This document shows, in pieces, positions 55,545-64,000 of a stretch of DNA of 64,000 bases (the stretch's first letter is position 1; each line of letters starts with the position of its first letter). The position numbers were made by a program, and so were the translations under genes. Origin of the DNA: Evernia prunastri. Taxonomy: Eukaryota > Ascomycota > Lecanoromycetes > Lecanorales > Parmeliaceae. Below the pieces are notes generated by a model. That model was not told the origin of the DNA. It searched no databases and saw nothing but the letters and a program-made list of their open reading frames with translations. The stretch spans positions 62,001 to 126,000 of the forward strand of contig NKYR01000071.1 of NCBI GenBank assembly GCA_003184365.1. Reading direction: 5' to 3'.

Positions 55545-57224
55545 ATGGCTGCCTTGTTGTCCCCTCTTATTTTCCTCCAAGCCCTTGCTTTGGTATTTGC
55601 CTCTCCTATCCAACCTCTTTCGGTGACTTCCACCCAATGGGATGTTATTGTCGTCGGTTCCGGTCCTGCAGGGATCATCGTTGCCAGCCGGCTGAGCGAG
55701 AGTGGAACGAAAAAAGTCCTTCTCCTTGAGGGAGGGGGGCCATCGTACGGCATCACCGGTGGCACCGAGAGACCGCAATGGTTGGCCGGCACGAACTTAA
55801 GCCGTGTCGACGTACCGGGACTCTACAACACCATCTTCTCCGGTCCCACCAGTCTAACCTGTGGCCCCAGCCAAGTCAACGCTTTCGTCGGTTGCTCCAT
55901 CGGCGGTTCCAGCGCCATCAACGCCGGTCTGTTCTTTGAACCACCGGCCTCCGACTTCGACAACTATTTCCCCGCGGGCTGGAAGCATGCCGATCTTCTG
56001 CCATCCATCAACCGGCTGTATGCGACGCAGCCGTCCAGCGACATCACTTCGGATGACCACATCCTCTACGAGCAATCCGGCTACACGGCCGCCAAGAACT
56101 GGCTCGTGGCTGGCGCCGGCTTCTCCGAAGTCGCCATCAACGCGAACGCGGCCAACAAAACCAAAGTCTTCGGCCACCCCATCTACGACTACAAGAACGC
56201 CCAACGCGGCGGCCCCGCCATCAGCTACCTCCAGACCGCCCTCGCCCGCTCCAACTTCCACCTCCAGTCCGGCACCTGGGTCACCCGCGTGCTCCGCACC
56301 GGAAACCTCGCCACCGGCGTCATCGCCAACTCCAGCGGCGTCGTCTCCAACATCCCGCTCTCCCCCACCGGCCGCGTGGTCATCAGCAACGGCGCCCTGA
56401 AGTCGCCCGAACTCCTCATGAAATCCGGCATCGGCGACCCCGCCGTCCTGACCCGCCTGCAAAAAGCCAACAAGCTCCCCCTCGCCTCGACGTCCTGGAT
56501 CAACAACACCGCCGTCGGCGCCGGCCTCTTCGACAACCCAAACACCTTCATCGAACTCTCCGGCCCGAGCATCCAATCCTACACCTACAGCTACAACAAC
56601 CCGATCCCCGCCGACGCGTCCCTCTACCTCAAATCCCGCTCGGGACCCTACTCCTTCGCGGCCGAAGTCAGCGTCTTCTGGGACTACGTCGTGCGCGCCG
56701 ACGGCTCGAAAGCGGGAATGCAGGGGACCATCGGGACCGCCGGCTACGACGGCTACACGGGCAACAGCACGGTGACGCTCAACATCTACGGCACCTCGGG
56801 CCTGAAATCCTCGGGCAAAGTCGTGCTAGACACCAACTTCGTCCCGGGCCCGCAAGGCGTCTACTTCTCGAACGCGCAGGACGCGCAGGACATTGCGACC
56901 TTCATCCACGGCCTCTTCGCCGCGCTGCCGAAATCCTCCGGCGGCAACACGCTCACGCCCCTCAACATCCCCGCGTCGGCGACGCAGGCGCAGATCCTGT
57001 CGTACATCACGACGCCGTCGGCGTACACGGAGGGCGAGGTCAACCACTGGAGCAGCAGCTGCCGCATCGGGAGCTGCGTCGACGTCAACACGACGGTCGT
57101 GGGGATGAAGAATTTGCACGTGGTGGACGCGTCCATCGTCGCGCCGCTGACGGTGAACCCGCAGTTCGGCATCATGGTCGCGGCGGAGCGGGGGGCGGAA
57201 TTGATTGGGAAGTTAATGGGTTGA
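55545..57224 (+). CDS. Secreted GMC oxidoreductase, cellobiose-dehydrogenase flavodomain-like
   Basis: Single exon of 559 residues. Signal peptide is 1-19 (LLSPLIFLQALALVFASP). The FAD-binding beta-alpha-beta motif is 'DVIVVGSGPAGIIVASRL' (about 33-50), with 'VLLLEGGGPSYG' as the ribose strand. 'GCSIGGSSAINAGLFFEPP' (about 116-134) is the GMC signature. The C-terminal catalytic pair lies in 'EVNHWSSSCRIG' (His about 501) and 'LTVNPQFGIM' (Asn about 543). The His/Asn pairing and overall spacing resemble the flavodomain of fungal cellobiose dehydrogenase (AA3_1 type) without an attached cytochrome domain. The expected role is extracellular oxidation of a sugar or oligosaccharide, possibly feeding lytic polysaccharide monooxygenases; the substrate is inferred only. 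The coding DNA is strongly GC-rich at third positions, so long shadow ORFs appear on other frames. Confidence 0.92.
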   Translation: MAALLSPLIFLQALALVFASPIQPLSVTSTQWDVIVVGSGPAGIIVASRLSESGTKKVLLLEGGGPSYGITGGTERPQWLAGTNLSRVDVPGLYNTIFSGPTSLTCGPSQVNAFVGCSIGGSSAINAGLFFEPPASDFDNYFPAGWKHADLLPSINRLYATQPSSDITSDDHILYEQSGYTAAKNWLVAGAGFSEVAINANAANKTKVFGHPIYDYKNAQRGGPAISYLQTALARSNFHLQSGTWVTRVLRTGNLATGVIANSSGVVSNIPLSPTGRVVISNGALKSPELLMKSGIGDPAVLTRLQKANKLPLASTSWINNTAVGAGLFDNPNTFIELSGPSIQSYTYSYNNPIPADASLYLKSRSGPYSFAAEVSVFWDYVVRADGSKAGMQGTIGTAGYDGYTGNSTVTLNIYGTSGLKSSGKVVLDTNFVPGPQGVYFSNAQDAQDIATFIHGLFAALPKSSGGNTLTPLNIPASATQAQILSYITTPSAYTEGEVNHWSSSCRIGSCVDVNTTVVGMKNLHVVDASIVAPLTVNPQFGIMVAAERGAELIGKLMG

Positions 57225-57357
57225 GGATTTTGGTTTTGGTTTTTGGGGTTTTGGCTGGCTGGGTGGCTAGCTTCGTCGGACGGTTAGATAGGTTCTTTTA
57301 CTTTGTATATGTGTATACACTTTTTGACACATGCAAAAACACATATATTCCGAATGA

Positions 57358-57480
57358 AACAATACCAATCTCTCTCCCCTCCCGCCTTCCTTCCTCCCTT
57401 CCTTTCTTCATTCCTTCTTTCTCTCCTCTCCTCTCCTCTCCTCTCCCCTCCCCTCCCCTCCACTTCCACCACCTTCCTCC
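57358..57480. repeat. Polypyrimidine simple repeats (CTCTC/CCCTC)n
   Basis: Degenerate CCTT runs are followed by perfect CTCTC pentamers (about 57422-57447) and CCCTC pentamers (about 57447-57465), just downstream of the GMC gene. Confidence 0.85.
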
Positions 57481-57821
57481 CGTCACCATCTCCCCCACAC
57501 GCCGTCGTGCTGCACCGAAGTGATATCCTGTGATACGTAGCTTAGCAGGAAAGGGGAAAAGCCGCGTATGCGAGTCGACAGAGGGAATGCCGTGATGGGG
57601 GCGGAGGAGCTGGTGATAAAATCGCGGAGGGAAGAGGAGGGGATGGGGAGCGGTGGAGGTGGAAGACGCTGCGTGTGGGGACGTGGGAAGGGAGAGGGGG
57701 GTTGAATGAGGGAGATGGACGTGGGAATGAGGGGGTGGGAAGAGCGGGGCGTGCAGAGGGGTTGTTTCGCATTGGGTAGGTGGGAGATGAGGGTATAAAT
57801 GGCATTGGAGAGATGCACGGG

Positions 57822-57984
57822 TGTGGTTCGGCCGACGAGACGAAAGAAGAGTAAGAGGCGAAGACGAATAGCAGGGAAGATTGGCAGTTCTGAGGAAAAG
57901 AAAAGAAAAGAAAAGAAGAGGGAACGACGACCGAGAAGATTGACCAGTTCTGAGGAAGGAGTGGGTGAGTGGGTAGATGGGAAA
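57822..57984 (+). repeat. Direct repeat copy 1, left of assembly gap
   Basis: A 163-bp sequence from TGTGGTTCGGCC to GGGTAGATGGGAAA. It recurs at 58000-58167, where the only difference I see is one more AAAAG unit. Confidence 0.95.
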
Positions 57985-57999
57985 NNNNNNNNNNNNNNN
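57985..57999. other. Assembly gap (15 N)
   Basis: Fifteen undetermined bases lie exactly between the two direct-repeat copies. Confidence 0.99.
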
Positions 58000-58167
58000 T
58001 GTGGTTCGGCCGACGAGACGAAAGAAGAGTAAGAGGCGAAGACGAATAGCAGGGAAGATTGGCAGTTCTGAGGAAAAGAAAAGAAAAGAAAAGAAAAGAA
58101 GAGGGAACGACGACCGAGAAGATTGACCAGTTCTGAGGAAGGAGTGGGTGAGTGGGTAGATGGGAAA
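58000..58167 (+). repeat. Direct repeat copy 2, right of assembly gap
   Basis: A 168-bp copy of 57822-57984 with one extra AAAAG unit in its purine run. The copy boundaries coincide with the gap. Confidence 0.95.
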
Positions 58168-59044
58168 TCCGTAGATCGATCAGTCGCACTGTCAAGACTG
58201 CTAAACGAGTTTCCTATCCAAGCCGTAGAGTAGGTACACCAGTCTGATGCAAAGATAGTGTAGAGAGCTTGTTACCGCACCGGTCGCAAATAGCTCGAAC
58301 CACCTCTCGAACAGACAAGGCCTGGAAACCACGCCTCTTTGGTGATTCCTTTGGTTCTCAGCCTGTTCTTCGATGCTGTGATGCGGTAGATTCAGGTAGA
58401 TTGCCCGCTTCTGCTCTCAGAAATTACGCGTTATCTTTTGAAAAAAAAAGGGCGCATCTTAGATCATGGCGCTTCCATTGAACCGGATGTTGAGACGTCC
58501 TTCCCGACACTTACTTATTGTTAGCGCTGCAATGGCGGACCCGTTTACTCTTGCGCCTATCCGCCAGGAATGTCCATGTCGAAAATTTGCGATAAAGAAT
58601 GGAGAAACCCCATGAAAACAGTGGGGAAGAGAGCCCCATCGAATTTCCAATCATACGCTCCGATTACTTGCAACGGCCACGGGACCCACAAGGTCCGGCC
58701 TTGATCCCTGCTTCACCACACGTTCTATATACACATGTACGGTGTACCAACCTCGAGAGAAGTCCCCCTGCGGAGTGCCCGCACTGATCTTGATTTGGAG
58801 CCTGGTACACCTTTCGACATTGTGTCCTGGGTCTGCACCATTTGCGTTGTGGACAGTTCCACCATCGTTGACCAGAGTGGCCAGATGGTTCCGGAATGAG
58901 GTCGAGGTTCGTACCCAGCGGCGAGTGCGCGCTAACATCACGGCCGATTACATCACGGCCTCAAGCAGTACTATCAAGATCACCGACAGCGTTTGCCGCA
59001 CCTGAGCTGGTTCCTATCGACCTGTCAGCACCTGGAAGCCCCCT
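58168..59044. other. Intergenic
   Basis: No supported gene. A possible last exon of the secreted glycoprotein gene may reach 58961 (see that entry). Confidence 0.5.
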
Positions 59045-60300
59045 TCAGACAAAGAGAGACTCCTTACATCTGCCCGCGCTCGAAGTGGTCTCTGGACTTG
59101 GCATGAGGCACCGAAATTTGCTCGTGCTGGCGTAGATCAAACAGCCCCAGCCGACCATTGATCCATCCAACATGATCGCCAATTTCGATTCCACCATGGA
59201 TCGAGCACTGAGACTTTCCTGCGTAATCTTCAGAGCCATGGCGGCTTGACCGAGAGTGAAGTTGAACCCCGCGACGCTCACTGGAAGCAGGGATATTGTC
59301 AGATTTGAGCCCCGTACATCCACGACGCGAAGGACAGGGTGCTTGTTGGGGCCGGGACGAGGAAGCGGGCCATCGCCGTGGTTAGCGATGATCAAATGTG
59401 TGATATTGGCGAGCATGCGGGTAGCGACGTCTGCGAAACTTTCATCGTGGATAGGAAGGGCGTCCTTGAGATCCTCGTACTCTACTATCAGCGCCTTAGG
59501 TTCGTCAACGGTCGTCAGCTGCAGGGAAGAAGTGGATTGAAGCCGTCTTGAAGGTGCACTTGTCAAGTTGACCGCCGAGACGTTCGCGTACACTAAATCT
59601 CTCGTCTGCACAGTTTCAAATTGGGCGCCGCAGTGGAATGCCATGCATCCGCTTGCGATTGGAGAACTCGTTGGACTCGCATCGCTGAAGACGTCGAAGA
59701 CCACCTCCCAAAAAAAGAAAATGGAATGAGTCAATTCTTGCAAAGCTCTCAGAACGTCTGTAACGGCATAGACAGGCAGACGATCGGAGGTAGTCATCAT
59801 GAATTGGAGGTTTGAAGTAGAGGTCGCGAAGGTCGAGTTGATTTGGCCAGAACGCGGGAAGTCTTCGTTCCCTTTAGTCGTAATAGTCGAACTGACAATG
59901 TCCGCCAGAGCCAGTACGGTCAAGTTGTAGATCTCTGACGGTTGCATAAGCTGAGCATTGTTGCCTCCTTTCACGGTAAGCCAGAGAGTGATGTTGGATT
60001 CTGTTGGTGTGTAATGGACGCCAGGATCCGTGCCTAGCAAAGACCGGTTTCTGGCGACAGGACTACGTAGGCAGTAAGCTTGGCCGTTGGAATAATCATT
60101 GAGTGTAACAGTACTCACGTGGCTCCACTGCCTGTGTGCGTCTCCAGGGTAACGGCCTGTTTGGCCCGCGCTGTGAGTTCAGGAGTATTGAACAAGGCTG
60201 GAGGCTGACCATACAGCGCAAAAGCCTCTGTTGTCCGTAATGTGAGTAAAATAATAGGAAAAATATAACACAATGGCGCCAACTTTCCCCCAAAAGCCAT
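59045..60300 (-). CDS. Secreted, sequon-rich hypothetical protein
   Basis: Exon 1 (60300-60119) starts at ATG with signal peptide 'LAPLCYIFPIILLTLRTTEA'. The 56-bp intron (GTGAGT...CGTAG, phase 2) leads to exon 2 (60062-59045), giving 399 residues. Many N-glycosylation sequons are visible (NRS, NIT, NLT, NST, NVS), together with Ser/Thr-rich segments, but few Cys. No enzyme motif or known domain was recognised. The C-terminus is uncertain: a GTAAGG donor at 59067 and CTCAG acceptor at 59002 would replace the last residues by a 14-residue end stopping at 58961, in good phase. It is probably an extracellular or wall protein of unknown function. Confidence 0.65.
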
Positions 60301-60795
60301 TATAAACTGAGTAGGACACCGACAATAAGACCCTCACACGGTGTACGGGGTTTCAACTGGAAGTGGCAGGAAGCAGGAGATCGTCACTTCAATTAAATCA
60401 CCGAGCTAATTGCTTCATGAACATCCGAAACCGGGTAGCTGCATCCGCAGACCGCGCGTATCAAGAAATGCTGTTGCTTCACCGTCAGACTGGCATTAGT
60501 GGAAGCGCGTGAAACATTTTTATGCGCCAAATGAGACGCCACCTCCTGACTCCACTCTCGGTATTCGTTATAAGCGGCCTCATTGGCTGTGGAGGGCAGT
60601 CAAGATTCGCAATTTCGGCGCGTTAAGCGGTTTTCACGTGTTAGCAACGGCCTCGGTTCTCTGGAGCACAGTCCATCAGCAATGGATAAACCTTTAGTGT
60701 AGCTTGGACAAAAGTATAGCACAATCTTCAACGGCCTGAGAAAGAATAAGACCAATGAAATCATGGCAATATCCCTAGGGATCAATGTTTTTGAT
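60301..60795. other. Intergenic
   Basis: Upstream of the secreted protein gene. No coding signal was recognised. Confidence 0.45.
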
Positions 60796-61500
60796 ATTCA
60801 ATAATTACCACGGTGGAGTATGCCTCTTGTGGAAATTACCATCCGAACCTTTCTCTTGTCGCAAGTACGAAATACGGAATGATTAAGGTCATCTTGTGGG
60901 AGTCTCCTGCTGGCCCGGAACCAGTCCAACAGCACATCTTTGAGACCGGATATGAGATGTGAAAGTGACGATGAAGAGTACAACTGTCCCACAAACGGCC
61001 CAAAAACACCATTTGACGACATATCTACACTTTTGATGTTCATGCCCAAATCAGAAGCGAAGGATAAGAGAGTAAAGTAATTTCCCTATAGTCACGACGG
61101 TACGGACCAGGAATGGCCTTGTTGGTCGACTCGACGATAATGGCGTATTCATTTTGCTTGAATTTGTTCGATAGCGGAGCTTGAAAAGCTAATAACACCA
61201 GTCAACATGCTAGCACTGTTTACCTTTGGACCTAGGGGATTATATGATCCATAGATTTTAATCAGACCGCTAACTGTGCGTGGAACTCCTCCGTGATAAG
61301 ATCCGAGCTGGTAATTATACGGCCCAATCGATTTGCCCAGTCATAATAGTCTCGGCATTGTTTCCAGGCCCGAGGTGTAAAGTGGGCTTGCCATCGTGGC
61401 TTCAGACCCTCTATCCAGAAGTTCACAGTCCCGTCTGAGTCTCTCAAAGAAGTCAGGCTTGCGTTTTGTAGATGCTGTAGGCTTGCGACATTTTATCCGA
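60796..61500 (-). pseudogene. Minus-strand coding fragments, probable relic
   Basis: Protein-like stretches on the minus strand lie in different frames. At 61490-61262 one reads 'VNFWIEGLKPRWQAHFTPR' and 'RDYYDWANRLGRIITSSDL', ending in a stop. At about 61170-61050 another reads 'NEYAIIVESTNKAIPGPYR'. At 61049-60798 a third reads 'SLSHLISGLKDVLLDWFRA'. The second and third can only be joined by a frame change near 61060, where no good splice pair is seen. There is no start codon or known family, so either a decayed gene or an undeciphered intron structure. Confidence 0.3.
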
Positions 61501-62142
61501 GCAGACAACTTGCTTGAGCACACCCCACCCCATCCCGGCCGCTCCATTCCTCGTCCCCCCTCCTTCCTCCTTCAGAGTCACAAATTTTCTCCCTTTCGAA
61601 CCCCGCCAATGACATACAGTAAATCCAGGTTCTGGGACGAGATACTTTGTATGTCGTTCGACACCAGAAAGCCCCGCCATCTTCAAATTTCAGGAAGAGA
61701 CGAACGATCGGGAGAAAATGGGAGATGGGGGTGCGGATGCGGATGCAGCTATGCGGGGAACGGTGGGCGAGCTGGACTTTTATGAGGATGGCGGAGAGGA
61801 GGATGAAGAGGAAGGCGAAGAAGGTTAGAAGGGCAAAAAGGTCAGGAGAAGGGTAGAAGGGCAGAACGGCAGAACGGTCCTTCTAGAAATACCCCAAGTG
61901 CGAGTGAAGACCTAAGCTGGAGGAGAAATGCAAGGAGGGGAGGAAACGGGCGCTGGAGAATGCTTAAGAGCGGAGGTTGCTGGATGCTGATACAGTAGTA
62001 TAGAATTGTTCTTGGAGATCGTCGGCCCGTTGGGAAATATGATGATGGAAGTGCCGTGGGGGTGGGGCGGGGGGGGGAGGGTATTGTTCATTGCCACAAA
62101 GGGGGCAGAGGGAGGGAGGGAACCAGTATTGTAAACACTCGG
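61501..62142. other. Intergenic
   Basis: G-rich at 61710-61880 and 62060-62120. No supported coding region; holds the 3' region of the ankyrin gene. Confidence 0.45.
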
Positions 62143-64000
62143 CTAATAACTCCGGCGACTGCCACTAAACAGCCAATTTCGTGAGGGATGCGATCCTATC
62201 AAAAACCCTCCATCAATACGTCCGCTCGGCCCATCTCCCTCGAATAAAGAGCGCTTCACCCACCCATCCCGTTCGTGATGAAAGTATCCCGCATTGAGGA
62301 GTGCCCAGGTCCACTGTGGCCAAAAACCATCTCGCCTCGCATAGTCACTTGGCGATAAACCCTCGTGATCGACGACGTTCGGGTCGCATCCCGCCTGGAG
62401 TAGGTAAAGTATTTTGAACCTGGCACGTTTTTTGAGGACCTGGACCGGGTGGCGAATCTCTTTTCGGAATCCCTTCTTGATCTCACAGAGAATGTAGTCG
62501 ATGCTATACTCATCCGCTGAGCCATCGTTCAAAAGCGGTCCAGGGTCGAGGCCTTTGTCGTCGTAGTCCTCTTCATGATAGTCACATAGTATGTTATATG
62601 AATAGTGTGCTTCCCGGTTCCTGAAGTTTGGATCGTCGGCGTGCGGGTGTGGATAATGTAGCATACCGGACCAGTCTTTATAGATACCAGGAGCCGCTAA
62701 AGCTAAGTGTAACATGGCTTGACCATTGGGGTCAGTTATGTGACGATTAGCCCCGCGTTCTATAAACAATCTGAGACACCTGATGGTTTGAGGCTTGTAT
62801 TGACGAGCCATAAAGAGTAATGGCGTGGGTCCCCGACCGCTCTGCTGATCTAAGTCGTATCCGATGTTGAGCAAGACTTCTAGGATCTGGATATGTAACG
62901 TTGGGTGCACTACGTGAGAGATAGTATCATAGACTTTGCAGAGAGCGTAGGGAACTCTGGGTCTGTCTCCTCGATGTCGCAGCCATGTTTCAATGCTAAG
63001 CGTGTCCGCCCCATAGCCAAGTCAAAGTATACGCCAGCCTGAACTCTAGTCGCTAAACAGCGTTGACTCATGAAATTTGACCAAGTGGCCCAGATAACAT
63101 CGACGGAAAATGATGATCTACAGTGGCGTCATCAAGTATTCCTGGTGATGATCAGAGAATGCTGCACTTACCTGCTGCAATTTTGCGTGCCTGCTCCACC
63201 TTCCAAAAGTAGACGAAACAGGCCAGAGTCTTCATTTTTTAGAGTATACTAAAGCGAAAGTCCGTACGGTTTGCTTCACGTACACGACTTAGGCTAGATA
63301 CCGAGAGCAATGAGTAACCGCACGAGTCAACATCTAGAGTGGAGGCCTTTCCGTCGGTGAACAGATGTTGCACGCCCGGTAGATCATTTCTTCTTATGCA
63401 ATCAATGACGTGCGAGTCGTTTGGGATCACATTGAAAGTTCTGAGGCGTGGAGAAATTTGACACGCTTGTGACTCAAAAAGATGTCTTTGAAATAGAGCA
63501 GAGAGGCCGATCGTACGTTGCTGGCTTCTGGGTAGAAAAGATACCTTGATCGTAAACAGTACATCTGAAATATTGACGTTTGGAGAATCTCCGAGCGGCC
63601 TGATTAGTTCAATAATCAGCCTTCCCATCGATGTGTGGCACCAAATCCTACTCTTGGGCTTCAACCTCAGCCTAGTCTTGAAGTCACTGCCTTCTAGAGG
63701 CTGACGTTCAACTACTGGCGCCTCACGCTCGTCATCGTCTCGTAAGGTCAACCAAAGGTTGGGTTCGTTACTAGCGTTATTAGACTCTCGGCTTGCCGGC
63801 TGTCGATGCCGGATAGCTTGCGCAGATAGTTCATGAGCTCGACAGACCAGGTTCTCCATCTCCAGCGATAGCCAATCGCTATGATATGTGGCGTAGAGAA
63901 GAGAGGGTGGAGGACGCTGGACAATGGAACGCCTCCAATTTCTCTTTTCCTTCCGATCGAGCTCTAGAAACTCGAGGCAACTTGATTTTAGCAATTGCAA
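62143..64000 (-). CDS. Ankyrin-repeat protein, 5' truncated by window edge
   Basis: The frame is open from base 64000 down to about 63300, so the start lies outside the window. This N-terminal part has 'MGRLIIELIRPLGDSPNVN' and then 'DCIRRNDLPGVQHLFTDGK', 'ASTLDVDSCGYSLLS', the usual entry of fungal ankyrin proteins. A donor GTATCT near 63302 likely ends the exon. The last exon, from about 62998 (acceptor GCTTAG) to 62143, carries repeats ('HIQILEVLLNIGYDLDQQ', 'GPTPLLFMARQ', 'CLRLFIERGANRHITDPNG', 'LLQAGCDPNVVDHEGLSPSDYA', each quoted in part). The region 63300-63000 is either one long intron or contains a small exon I could not place. Function is unknown; such proteins serve as protein-interaction platforms. 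Confidence 0.7.

Noticed and set aside
55854..56576. 240-aa minus-strand ORF inside the GMC oxidoreductase gene
   Set aside because: Gly/Asp/Val-rich shadow of a GC3-rich coding strand; the GMC gene is unambiguous.
57542..58195. 217-aa minus-strand ORF spanning the assembly gap
   Set aside because: It is read through undetermined bases and through the duplicated purine-rich repeat, with no protein-like features.
1..64000. tRNA or rRNA genes and intact transposons
   Set aside because: Looked for tRNA B-box-like motifs, long terminal repeats, terminal inverted repeats and transposase or reverse transcriptase motifs. None was convincing; GTTCGA matches fell inside coding exons. This was by eye, so small elements could be missed.

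Overview
The window is genomic DNA from a filamentous ascomycete (Pezizomycotina). The grounds are genes split by introns of about 45-95 bp (one of 244 bp) with GTRAGT-type donors and CTAAC/CTGAC-type branch sites, plus families typical of these fungi: Zn2Cys6 regulator, LysM protein, CBM18-GH18 chitinase, DUF6601, 2EXR/DUF7730-type proteins, an NB-ARC/TPR NLR and an A-T-R NRPS-like enzyme. The class cannot be fixed from the sequence; a dothideomycete is plausible. Exon structures below were joined by eye from splice motifs and reading phase.

Layout. 0-6.6 kb: 3' part of a secreted, probably lectin-like gene running off the left edge, microsatellites, and a stretch of minus-strand coding fragments in several frames (decayed or badly resolved gene). 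6.6-14 kb: a 2EXR-type protein, a Zn2Cys6 transcription factor whose zinc cluster is split by an intron, and an F-box-like/TPR-like protein. 15.3-21.9 kb: a four-exon secreted LysM protein and a two-exon CBM18-GH18 chitinase, divergently transcribed from one 1.36-kb promoter region; this is a chitin-binding/chitin-cutting pair. 22.4-31.3 kb: a four-exon RTC5-like TLDc protein, a second 2EXR-type protein, a small hypothetical gene and a fucose-permease-type MFS transporter.

33-39.9 kb: a DUF6601 membrane protein divergent from a seven-exon NLR with an alpha/beta-hydrolase-like head, an NB-ARC domain and a ladder of 123/126-bp TPR-coding repeats. A TAA falls inside the seventh repeat although the frame stays open for 74 more codons. 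Next to it is a choline-kinase/APH-type kinase gene broken by an in-frame TAG at the Trp of its GDPxWDLA motif. 40.5-48 kb: tyrosyl-tRNA synthetase with Glu replacing the first Lys of KMSSS, an orphan two-exon gene, and a 1038-aa single-exon adenylation-thiolation-reductase enzyme.

48.8-53.4 kb: relic of a subgroup-C-type chitinase. Only the region downstream of GH18 is recognisable, and it carries stops and a frameshift. 55.5-64 kb: a secreted GMC oxidoreductase resembling the flavodomain of cellobiose dehydrogenase, a 15-N assembly gap flanked by near-identical 163/168-bp direct repeats (likely assembly duplication), a secreted glycoprotein, minor relics, and an ankyrin gene cut by the right edge. 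No rRNA, tRNA, CRISPR array or intact transposon was recognised.
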